A program made the position numbers and the translations under genes. A stretch of DNA of 11,207 bases from Candidatus Omnitrophota bacterium (GTDB taxonomy: Bacteria; Omnitrophota; Gorgyraeia; B26-G9), in NCBI GenBank assembly GCA_028718845.1, contig JAQULA010000038.1:1-11207 (forward strand), read 5' to 3'. Under the pieces are notes generated by a model that saw nothing but the letters and a program-made list of their open reading frames with translations, was not told the DNA's origin and did no database searches. Numbering within the stretch: position 1 is the first letter of the stretch; every line of letters begins with the position of its first letter. Below, piece after piece: positions 1-6,541 of this stretch.

Positions 1-165
1 CCCGCTGCGCAGGACAAATTCGGAATAAGCCTGCCGGAACGCCGGAGCGCCAATATTTTCCTGCGGAGAAAGCATCCGGAGCGGGCTGGCAAAAACAACC
101 GCGGCACCGCATAGAACAGCGCTGCAGCAAATACAATAAATCCGTGGAAAGTTTTGGGTTCGCAA
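1..165 (-). CDS. Possible secreted protein, N-terminal part only (cut by window edge)
   Basis: A frame opens after an in-frame TAA (178-180) and runs from a TTG at 163-165 through the left edge, giving 55 codons. The translation begins with a short basic stretch, then a hydrophobic core (ICCSAVLCGAAVVFA, about residues 12-26) and an FAS|PL-like signal peptidase site. After that the composition is mixed and soluble (SPQENIGAPAFRQAYSEF). This looks like a signal peptide plus the start of an exported protein. The start is weakly supported: TTG, with no good Shine-Dalgarno. All three minus-strand frames are open here, so frame choice rests only on the signal-peptide-like composition. I do not recognise the family. 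It lies downstream of hydG in the same direction, after a 118 bp gap that holds a possible promoter. Confidence 0.4.
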   Translation of the reverse strand, partial: MRTQNFPRIYCICCSAVLCGAAVVFASPLRMLSPQENIGAPAFRQAYSEFVLRSG

Positions 166-202
166 GTTCCGCCCCGCTTAACGTTCAGATGTCGCCATTT
201 AA

Positions 203-231
203 ACTATACCTCATTTATCCCCCCGTTGCCA
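203..231 (-). promoter_or_regulatory. Possible sigma70-type promoter
   Basis: On the minus strand a TGGCAA box (226-231) is followed by exactly 17 bases and then TATAGT (203-208), a 5/6 match to the -10 consensus. The -35 match is only 3/6. It lies between hydG and the possible secreted-protein gene at the left edge, about 40 bp before that gene's TTG. The call is weak and rests on spacing plus the -10 box. I saw no convincing terminator after hydG. Confidence 0.22.
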
Positions 232-283
232 CGCGGCGGATATTTAAACGCGGGAGATACCGGTGCGGGCGCGCGGCATCGAT

Positions 284-1783
284 TTAAAAAAAGAGGTCCC
301 GCTCGCCGTTTTTTACCCGTTCGTAATAGGCAACAAGCTGGGAATAAAATTCCGGCAATCGCGATTTCACTTCCCGCAGTTCCTTTTCAATAAGCGGTTC
401 GGCAACCGAGCGCGTCGGTTCGCCGGCAAAATCATCCAGCCATTCCCGAAAGGTAAGGACCGCGTTTAATTTACAAAACTTCCCTTCCGCTCCGCTGCGC
501 AGCAGGTCCATGATGCATTTCCCGGTCCGGCCGCAGCGGTATCCGGCGGTACAAAATGAAGTAATATACCCGCGCTCGGCAAAATCACGGATCACTTCTT
601 CCAGGCTGCGGGTGTCTCCCAGGAAAAACTGCTGGCGCCGTCCTTGCTGCTGTTCATACTCCTCGGCATAAGCGCCCACGCCGATACGCGACGAGGCATC
701 GGTTTGGGTACAGCCGAACGAGAACGCGTCCTGCCGCATCCGGGCGGTTTCGCGCGCGGTAATGATCATCCCGGTATACGGCACGGCCAGGCGGATCACC
801 GTGATCAGTTTTTTAAAATCATCGTCGCTTACTTTATAGGGATTATCGTGCGAATAAGACATGTTATCCGCCGGCTCCAGCCGGGGAAAAGAGATCGTAT
901 GCGGCCCGATACCGAACTGTTCTTCCAGATCCTGAGCATGCCGCAACAATCCCATAACTTCAAACCGCCAGTCGTACAAACCAAACAATACGCCGATGCC
1001 GACATCATCAATTCCGGCTTCCTGGGCGCGGTGCATGCAATACAACCTCCAAAGATAATGCGCTTTGATCGTACCCGCGGGATGAAGCCGCTGATAGGTA
1101 GCGTGGTGATAGGTTTCCTGGAATACCTGATAGGTTCCCAACCCGGCATTTTTCAGCGCCGACAACTCTTCGATGGACATCGGCGCGGCATTGACATTGA
1201 CCCGGCGGATCTGGCCCCAGCCATGCCGGGTCTTTTCTTTAACCCCGTATATCGTTTTGATCGTCGAGACCATGTAATCCACATCGGTTGCCGGATGTTC
1301 TCCGTAAACGGCGATCAGGCGTTTATGGCCGATCGTACCGGCCAGGATCTTTGTTTCACTGCGGACTTCCTCCGGAGAAAGAACCCGGCGGGTAGAACGC
1401 TCGTTATCTTTACGGAACCCGCAATACAGGCAATTATTCACGCACAAACTTCCCAGGTACAGCGGGGCAAAGGTTACCACCCGGTTATCGTAAACCTTTT
1501 TCTTGATTCGCAGCGCGGTATCCTGCATCACTTCCCATTGGCCGCGGTCCTGAACATTCAATAACGCCGCGGTTTCATCCAGCGTCAAGGTCTGGATCGC
1601 CAGCGATTTTTCCAGGATCCCGGCGATCCGTTTCGGATCGGGATTTTTATTGGCAGCCAGCGCGGCCTCAATTGCCGGTTCATCGATAAAATCCCGGCCG
1701 TTGCGCATATATTTCGCGACCTGGTCTTCCTTGATCCGCTCGTTCATCCATGCCTGTATTTTAGGATCCATGCTGATTTCCAT
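284..1783 (-). CDS. hydG: [FeFe]-hydrogenase maturase HydG (radical SAM tyrosine lyase), variant C-terminal cluster motif
   Basis: In known HydG enzymes, tyrosine is cleaved by a SAM radical and the product is converted to CO and cyanide, delivered as an Fe(CO)2CN synthon for the H-cluster. The radical SAM motif CX3CX2C is intact (C114, C118, C121; LCVNNCLYCGF). HydG-type segments follow: GEHPATDVDY (161-170), RRVNVNAA (193-200), FQETYHHATYQRLHP (221-235), DDVGIGVLFGLYDWRFEV (259-276) and GPHTISFPRLEPA (293-305, with H295). The C-terminal domain should carry a second [4Fe-4S] cluster plus an extra iron on CX2CX22C. Here C411 and C437 are present, but the middle position is Gly414 (CTAGYRCGRTG), with extra cysteines at 417 and 423. 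The length of 499 aa is close to the family's. The first ATG is chosen because AGAGG sits 6 nt upstream. HydG rather than ThiH is indicated by the C-terminal domain and the adjacent hydF. Confidence 0.93.
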   Translation of the reverse strand: MEISMDPKIQAWMNERIKEDQVAKYMRNGRDFIDEPAIEAALAANKNPDPKRIAGILEKSLAIQTLTLDETAALLNVQDRGQWEVMQDTALRIKKKVYDNRVVTFAPLYLGSLCVNNCLYCGFRKDNERSTRRVLSPEEVRSETKILAGTIGHKRLIAVYGEHPATDVDYMVSTIKTIYGVKEKTRHGWGQIRRVNVNAAPMSIEELSALKNAGLGTYQVFQETYHHATYQRLHPAGTIKAHYLWRLYCMHRAQEAGIDDVGIGVLFGLYDWRFEVMGLLRHAQDLEEQFGIGPHTISFPRLEPADNMSYSHDNPYKVSDDDFKKLITVIRLAVPYTGMIITARETARMRQDAFSFGCTQTDASSRIGVGAYAEEYEQQQGRRQQFFLGDTRSLEEVIRDFAERGYITSFCTAGYRCGRTGKCIMDLLRSGAEGKFCKLNAVLTFREWLDDFAGEPTRSVAEPLIEKELREVKSRLPEFYSQLVAYYERVKNGERDLFF

Positions 1784-1866
1784 CTTTTCCTCTATCTGAA
1801 CACCCGGCTCTTTGTCCCTTAAGATTTGTTTTCCGTTTTTGCTTCCCTCTTCCGTCTTCCCTCATT
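1784..1866 (-). other. Purine-rich spacer between hydF and hydG
   Basis: These 83 bp separate the extended hydF frame from hydG. The minus strand is strongly purine-rich, with two copies of GAGGGAAG (1842-1849 and 1856-1863) 14 nt apart. The hydG Shine-Dalgarno (AGAGG) is at its hydG-proximal end. I see no terminator hairpin with a T-run, so hydF and hydG are probably co-transcribed. Confidence 0.4.
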
Positions 1867-1935
1867 TTAGCTTTTGCCTATTACGTCCAGCGCCCCCGGA
1901 AACGGCGAAAGCACTCTTTCCAGCACGCCCTGCTA
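1867..1935 (-). other. In-frame coding-like extension of hydF behind an amber codon
   Basis: The hydF frame stops at TAG (1933-1935). It then continues for 21 sense codons and ends at TAA (1867-1869). The translation includes QGVLERVLSPFPGALDVIG. From memory, HydF proteins continue after the NYG-x-x-I motif with a G-[IV]-L-x-R-x-L-type segment, so this stretch reads as the native C-terminus rather than spacer. With it the protein would be 412 aa including the TAG position, near the usual HydF length, against 390 aa without it. Openness over 21 codons alone is weak evidence; the resemblance is what matters. Candidate explanations are a TTG-to-TAG nonsense change, an assembly error, or amber readthrough or recoding. 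Confidence 0.6.
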
Positions 1936-3105
1936 TTTAGATATACACACTCCGTAATTCGTTATCGGCACCCCGGCTTGTTTGGCCTGGTATATCCGAA
2001 AAAGCATCTCGCGACGGGTAATCATACATCCGCCGCAATGGATGATCAATGCGTAGTCCTTTAGATTATCCGGATAATCCCGGCCGCTGCACACATCGAC
2101 CGGCACATCGCTGCCCAGATATTGCCGCAGCCAGCGCGGAATCTTTACCCGTCCGATATCGTCTTCAATCGGATGATGCGTGCAGGATTCGGCGATCAGG
2201 ACCTTGTCCCCGGGCTTAAGACTGTCCAGGGCCATTGCCCCGCGGACCATTTCCGTAAGATCGCCTTTATACCGCGCGAACAGGATAGAAAACGTCGTGC
2301 ACGCTATATTTGAAGGCGTATCCGCAGCCATTTTGAGCACCACCTGAGAATCGCAAACAACAATATCCGGCGGTTCCTTCAACCGGTTCAGCAGCGCGGC
2401 ATATTCGCGTTCCTTAACCACCAGGGCTGCGGCGTCATTATCCAGGGCATCGCGAATCACCTGAACCTGTGGCAGGATGATCCGGCCCTTGGGGGCCTGC
2501 AAATCAATCGGCACGATCAACACGGCACAGCCGCCGGCCGGTAAAAGATCGCCGATAAGCGCGGGGGACTGCAATAGTTCATCCGGGCAAACCGTCATCA
2601 AACGCTGTTTGAACGCGTTCACGAACTCATCCCGGCGGCCGGGTTCCGCGCAGGAACACGCTACCGGATCAGCCGCGGTTTGCTCGCGTATCCGGCTAAG
2701 ATAAACGTCTCCGGGCCGCCGCGTATCGATTTTATTGATCACGACAACATACGGCAAGGCCCGTTGCCGCGCCTCGGTTATCACCCTGTCCTCATAATCA
2801 CCCCAGATTTCCGGCTCAACCAGCAGAACCAGCACATCGGCCCGGTCAAAAATTTTAGCGGTCTTGCGCAGGCGCTGTCCGGAAAGTTCGGAGGTATCAT
2901 CCAAACCGGCGGTATCCAAAAACACCACCGGCCCCAAGGGTAAAAGTTCCATCGGTTTTTCCACCACGTCGGTGGTCGTGCCCGGGACCGGCGAAGTAAT
3001 CGCCACGTCCTGACCGGTGATCAAGTTCAGAAAACTTGATTTACCCACATTGGTCCGGCCGAAAATACCGATATGCAAACGCAGCGACTTAGGTGTTGTG
3101 TTCAT
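1933..3105 (-). CDS. hydF: [FeFe]-hydrogenase maturation GTPase/scaffold HydF, apparently cut short by TAG
   Basis: HydF is the GTPase and [4Fe-4S] scaffold that carries the diiron precursor and loads it into apo-HydA. The N-terminal Era/MnmE-like G domain shows the P-loop GRTNVGKS (16-23), a PGTTTD switch segment (41-46), DTAG (64-67) and NKID (124-127). The C-terminal metal-binding domain has the CxH motif C308-T-H310 and, 45 residues later, H356-C357-G-G-C360, the family's CxH...HCxxC cluster signature. The ATG overlaps the end of the aspA-type gene by 17 bp, which suggests translational coupling. The Shine-Dalgarno is weak. The protein ends at ...TNYGVCISK with TAG, the only amber stop among the genes here, and coding-like sequence follows in frame. 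The loss would be about 21 residues beyond all metal ligands, so a partly functional product is possible. Confidence 0.95.
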   Translation of the reverse strand: MNTTPKSLRLHIGIFGRTNVGKSSFLNLITGQDVAITSPVPGTTTDVVEKPMELLPLGPVVFLDTAGLDDTSELSGQRLRKTAKIFDRADVLVLLVEPEIWGDYEDRVITEARQRALPYVVVINKIDTRRPGDVYLSRIREQTAADPVACSCAEPGRRDEFVNAFKQRLMTVCPDELLQSPALIGDLLPAGGCAVLIVPIDLQAPKGRIILPQVQVIRDALDNDAAALVVKEREYAALLNRLKEPPDIVVCDSQVVLKMAADTPSNIACTTFSILFARYKGDLTEMVRGAMALDSLKPGDKVLIAESCTHHPIEDDIGRVKIPRWLRQYLGSDVPVDVCSGRDYPDNLKDYALIIHCGGCMITRREMLFRIYQAKQAGVPITNYGVCISK

Positions 3106-4480
3106 GGTCCCGGTACCCCAATGCCATCAGCTGTTGCGCGGAAAGCGTTCGATTAACCTGCTCCGCTCCGAGTTTTTCAATTAAAAAATCGCGCACATTA
3201 TCTTTCCCGGAGCCGGAAAATTCCCGAAACAGGCGGGTCGCCTGTTCATACCCGAGTACCGGAACAAACGCGGTAATTATTGACGCCGACCGGTTAAACC
3301 GCGCCAGGCATTGTTCCGGGACCGCGGTTATCCGTTCCAGATACGGAGCAAACATCCGGCTGCCCTGGATAAGAATGGACAGCGATTCCAGCAGGGCATG
3401 CGCGGCCAGCGGCATGAATTCGCACAACTGCAGACTGCCGCGCGAGACTGCTTCGGTAACCCGGTAGTCATTGGCCATCACCGTAATCCCGCCCTGGATA
3501 AGCGACTCCGGGATAACCGGGTTCACTTTCCCGGGCATAATCGATGAGCCGGTTTGTAACGCCGGCAAATTGATCTCTCCGCGCATCTGCAGCAGGCGCA
3601 GGTCATTGGCGATTTTGATCATATTCACGGCATGCGCCTTGAGAATGCCGGATGTTTCCACCAGCGGATCGGCATTGGCCGTGGCATCGACCAGATTTTC
3701 CCCGCGGGAAAGACCCAGTCCGGTTATTTCCCGCAGGATCTCGATCACTAAAAAAATATAACGCTGCGGCGCGGCAATCCCGGTGCCGATCGCCGTACCG
3801 CCGATATTCACCACCCGCAGGCGTTCCTCGCATTTAAACGTTCTCCAGCGGTCGCGGCCGAAGGCCTCGGCAAACGCGGAAAACTCCGCGCCCAGGGTCA
3901 TCGGCACGGCATCCTGCATCTCCGTACTGCCGATCTTAACAATCGCGGCAAATTCTTTTTCTTTTGCCTGCGCCGCGCCCTGCAAAGCGGCAATCTCTTC
4001 ACTGAGCCGGCGCACCTGGCGGATAGCCGCAATACGCACGGCCGTGGGATAAACATCATTGGTCGACTGATGCAGGTTAACCTGTTCCACCGGATGGACG
4101 CAGGCATAATCGCCTTTTTTCCGGCCGAGCAATTCCAGGGCCCGGTTGGCGATCACCTCATTGAGGTTCATGTTCGTGGATGTGCCGGCCCCGCCTTGTA
4201 AAGCATCCAGCGGAAACTGCTCCGGCCATTGCCCCTGCATTATTTCATCGCAGGCGCGGCAGATCGCGGCGGCGTTCGCTTCCGGCAGGTAGCCCAGCCG
4301 GCGGTTCGCCATTGCGCAGGCTTTTTTAACCGCCGCCAGCGCTTTGATCAACTCGGGATTAACCGGGACCGCAGTAAGCATAAAATTATCGCGGGCGCGC
4401 CGGGTGTGAATTCCCCAGTATGCATCCGCGGGAATAGCCGCATCTCCCAAAAAATCATGCTCGATCCGCGTGTCTTCCAT
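3089..4480 (-). CDS. aspA: Aspartate ammonia-lyase (aspartase/fumarase superfamily)
   Basis: It probably deaminates L-aspartate to fumarate and ammonia in the cytosol. The superfamily segments are in order: GAGTSTNMNLNEVIANRALE (97-116), HPVEQVNLHQSTND (129-142) and the signature loop GSSIMPGKVNPV (311-322) with its catalytic serine. TSTNMN and QSTND favour aspartase over class II fumarase, which usually reads TQTNMN and QSSND. One deviation stands out: the segment usually written GRTxLQDAVP is GSTEMQDAVP (184-193), with Ser for Arg at 185. The length of 463 aa is normal. The gene lies 22 bp after the TM1266-type gene and overlaps hydF by 17 bp. From memory, aspartase genes recur in hydEFG clusters of several anaerobes, for example Bacteroides-type ones. 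This suggests that its ammonia feeds the azadithiolate bridge of the H-cluster, but that role is inferred. A purely catabolic role is the alternative. Confidence 0.9.
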   Translation of the reverse strand: MEDTRIEHDFLGDAAIPADAYWGIHTRRARDNFMLTAVPVNPELIKALAAVKKACAMANRRLGYLPEANAAAICRACDEIMQGQWPEQFPLDALQGGAGTSTNMNLNEVIANRALELLGRKKGDYACVHPVEQVNLHQSTNDVYPTAVRIAAIRQVRRLSEEIAALQGAAQAKEKEFAAIVKIGSTEMQDAVPMTLGAEFSAFAEAFGRDRWRTFKCEERLRVVNIGGTAIGTGIAAPQRYIFLVIEILREITGLGLSRGENLVDATANADPLVETSGILKAHAVNMIKIANDLRLLQMRGEINLPALQTGSSIMPGKVNPVIPESLIQGGITVMANDYRVTEAVSRGSLQLCEFMPLAAHALLESLSILIQGSRMFAPYLERITAVPEQCLARFNRSASIITAFVPVLGYEQATRLFREFSGSGKDNVRDFLIEKLGAEQVNRTLSAQQLMALGYRDHEHNT

Positions 4481-4502
4481 CGGTTCATATCTCTTTCCCG
4501 GG

Positions 4503-4763
4503 TTAATCGTTCAATGACAGCTCGACCATTTTCGCGTGCACTCCGGCAATGCCGTTCAGCTTTTTCACCAGCTGCTCATGCACTGATTTCTCACCGACTA
4601 CCTCCAGCACGATCAGCCCGGTATCGGAGCACTCGGTCAATACCCCGTCATGGACCCCCAGCCGGGTTTTAATATAACACCCCGACTCAGTCAGAATATT
4701 CTGCACTCTCACCGCCGATTCCCGCCGCTTGCCGATAAGAATCAGCACCAGGGTCTTATGCAT
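4503..4763 (-). CDS. TM1266-family small regulator of the iron-only hydrogenase system
   Basis: This 86-residue protein matches the small ACT-like TM1266 family, annotated as a putative regulator found with [FeFe] hydrogenases. Visible family features are the opening beta strand and IGKRRESAVRVQNILTE (10-26), then YIKTRLGVHDG (30-40), SDTGLIVLEVVG (46-57) and a final VHAKMVELSL strand (75-84). There is no DNA-binding helix-turn-helix and no metal motif, so how it would regulate cannot be seen. A strong GGGAGGT Shine-Dalgarno lies just upstream. It sits directly between the hydrogenase large subunit and the maturation genes, which fits a hydrogenase-specific role. The family assignment is fairly sure; the molecular function is not. 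Confidence 0.85.
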   Translation of the reverse strand: MHKTLVLILIGKRRESAVRVQNILTESGCYIKTRLGVHDGVLTECSDTGLIVLEVVGEKSVHEQLVKKLNGIAGVHAKMVELSLND

Positions 4764-4793
4764 AACGTACCTCCCTCTTATCCGTTATTCCGG

Positions 4794-6539
4794 TTACTTT
4801 TTATACAACGGCCTTCCGGTATAATGCGTGTGCAGCAGTTTATGCGATTTTTCGCTCAACGGTTTTTCCAGGAATTCCTTATATACTTTTTTGATGTACG
4901 GGTTATGGTGCGAGTACTGCAGTTCCTTGTCGTCGTCTTCTTTATATAACCCGTGGGCGCGGGCCACGCGTAATTTATCGGTCGCGCCGTAAGGCTGCCC
5001 GCCGCCGCCGACGCATCCGCCCGGACAAGCCATCACTTCGATGAAATGATAGGGAAGTTCGGTTTTTTCGGCGATGGCCTTTTGCACCCGCCGCAGTACA
5101 TATTCCACGTTCTCCAAACCATGGGCAATCGCTATTTTGATCTTGTTCCCTTTTATGTTCACTTCGGTTTCCTTGACCCCTTTTAAGCCGCGCACGTTCT
5201 CAAAATCGACTTTGTCCGCGTCGGTTCCGGTGACCATATAATGGGCCGTACGCAGGGCCGCTTCCATAACTCCGCCGGTCGCGCCGAAGATGACCCCGGC
5301 CCCGGTATACTCTCCCAGCACATGATCCGGCTGCGCTTCCGGCAAATGCATAAAATCAATTCCCGATTGCTTGATCATCCGCGCCAACTCACGCGTGGTC
5401 AAGGACACGTTGATGTCCGGATACCCGGAGGCATACATTTCCTCACTGCGCTGGATTTCGTATTTTTTCGCGGTGCACGGCATGATCGACACCATGTAAA
5501 TCGTCGCCGGGTCGATAGCATTCTGCTGCGCGTAATATGTTTTTGACAGGACCCCGAGCATTTCATGCGGCGACTTTGCCGATGAAAAATGTTTGACCAT
5601 ATCCGGGTAGAATTTCTCCATAAAATCGACCCAGGCGGGGCAACACGACGTAATTAAAGGCAAAACGCCTTTGCCGTGCGCGAAACGCTGGACAAATTCC
5701 GCGGCTTCCTCCATTACGGTCAGATCCGCGGCAAACGAAGTATCGAACACGGCCTTAAATCCCAGCCGGCGCAAAGCGGCATATAACTTCCCGGTCAGGT
5801 TCGCGCCCTCGGGATAACCGAACGCTTCGCCGATAGCCACGCGTACCGCCGGGGCGATCTGGACCACGCAGTATTTGTTCGGGTCATACAGCGCCTTCCA
5901 TACCTCCGGGGTCTGGTCGAATTCGGCAATCGCTCCGGTCGGGCAGTGCGCCGAGCATTGTCCGCAGCGCACACAGGGACTCTCGGATAAATTAATATCG
6001 CCGGCCGGTGAAATCCGGGTCTGAAATCCGCGCTCCAGAAACGACAGCGCCCAGACATCCTGCATCTGCTGACACACCTGCACGCAGCGGCCGCAGAGGA
6101 TGCACTTATCCGGGACCAGGTTAATCGTTTTGCTCGAACTATCCTGGGGCAGCTCTTTGGCCACGTGCGGGAACGCCACCGTGCGAATGCCGAAGTCGGC
6201 GGCCAAACGCTGCAATTCGCAATTGTTATTGCGCGCGCACTGTAAACAATCATTGGGATGGTTCGACAGGATCAACTGGATAACCGTCCGGCGCGCTTCC
6301 TGTAATTCATCGTCATGGGTGATGATATCCATGCCTTTTTCCAGCGGCGTACAGCAGGAGCGAAGCATTTTATTGCCCCCTTTGACTTTCACGATACAGA
6401 TCCCGCAAGCCGCGGTCGCGTCCAGATCCGGGTGTTTACACAGCGTCGGAATATTGATGTTCACTTTCTTGGCCGCGTCAAGAATACTGGTTCCTTCTTT
6501 TACCTTTATATCTATGCCGTTAATTTTTGCCTGTATCAT
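4794..6539 (-). CDS. hydA: [FeFe] hydrogenase catalytic subunit HydA/HndD type (NAD-linked, probably bifurcating)
   Basis: This H-cluster subunit performs reversible proton reduction. Domains in order, numbered from the chosen start: a plant-type [2Fe-2S] domain (C34, C45, C48, C62); a His/Cys-ligated [4Fe-4S] cluster (H94, C98, C101, C107); a double [4Fe-4S] ferredoxin domain (C146, C149, C152, C156 and C189, C192, C195, C199); then the H domain with the standard motifs TSCCPAW (298-304), MPCTAKKYE (353-361) and FIEVMACPGGCVGGGGQP (499-516). At 581 aa it matches the length and layout of HndD and lacks the C-terminal [2Fe-2S] extension of Thermotoga HydA. The frame could start 21 codons earlier inside the NuoF-like gene, but the ATG at 6539 is preferred: it has GGGAG 5 nt upstream, lies 2 nt after the upstream TAA and begins directly with the [2Fe-2S] fold. 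The NuoF/NuoE neighbours place it in an A3-type NAD(H)- and ferredoxin-coupled complex. Confidence 0.96.
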   Translation of the reverse strand: MIQAKINGIDIKVKEGTSILDAAKKVNINIPTLCKHPDLDATAACGICIVKVKGGNKMLRSCCTPLEKGMDIITHDDELQEARRTVIQLILSNHPNDCLQCARNNNCELQRLAADFGIRTVAFPHVAKELPQDSSSKTINLVPDKCILCGRCVQVCQQMQDVWALSFLERGFQTRISPAGDINLSESPCVRCGQCSAHCPTGAIAEFDQTPEVWKALYDPNKYCVVQIAPAVRVAIGEAFGYPEGANLTGKLYAALRRLGFKAVFDTSFAADLTVMEEAAEFVQRFAHGKGVLPLITSCCPAWVDFMEKFYPDMVKHFSSAKSPHEMLGVLSKTYYAQQNAIDPATIYMVSIMPCTAKKYEIQRSEEMYASGYPDINVSLTTRELARMIKQSGIDFMHLPEAQPDHVLGEYTGAGVIFGATGGVMEAALRTAHYMVTGTDADKVDFENVRGLKGVKETEVNIKGNKIKIAIAHGLENVEYVLRRVQKAIAEKTELPYHFIEVMACPGGCVGGGGQPYGATDKLRVARAHGLYKEDDDKELQYSHHNPYIKKVYKEFLEKPLSEKSHKLLHTHYTGRPLYKK

Positions 6540-6541
6540 GA

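Noticed and set aside
644..1564. Long open frame of 306 codons on the plus strand
   Set aside because: It lies wholly antisense to hydG, whose motifs are unmistakable. The product is rich in Arg, His and Ile in a way typical of a reverse-strand shadow, and it has no recognisable domain.
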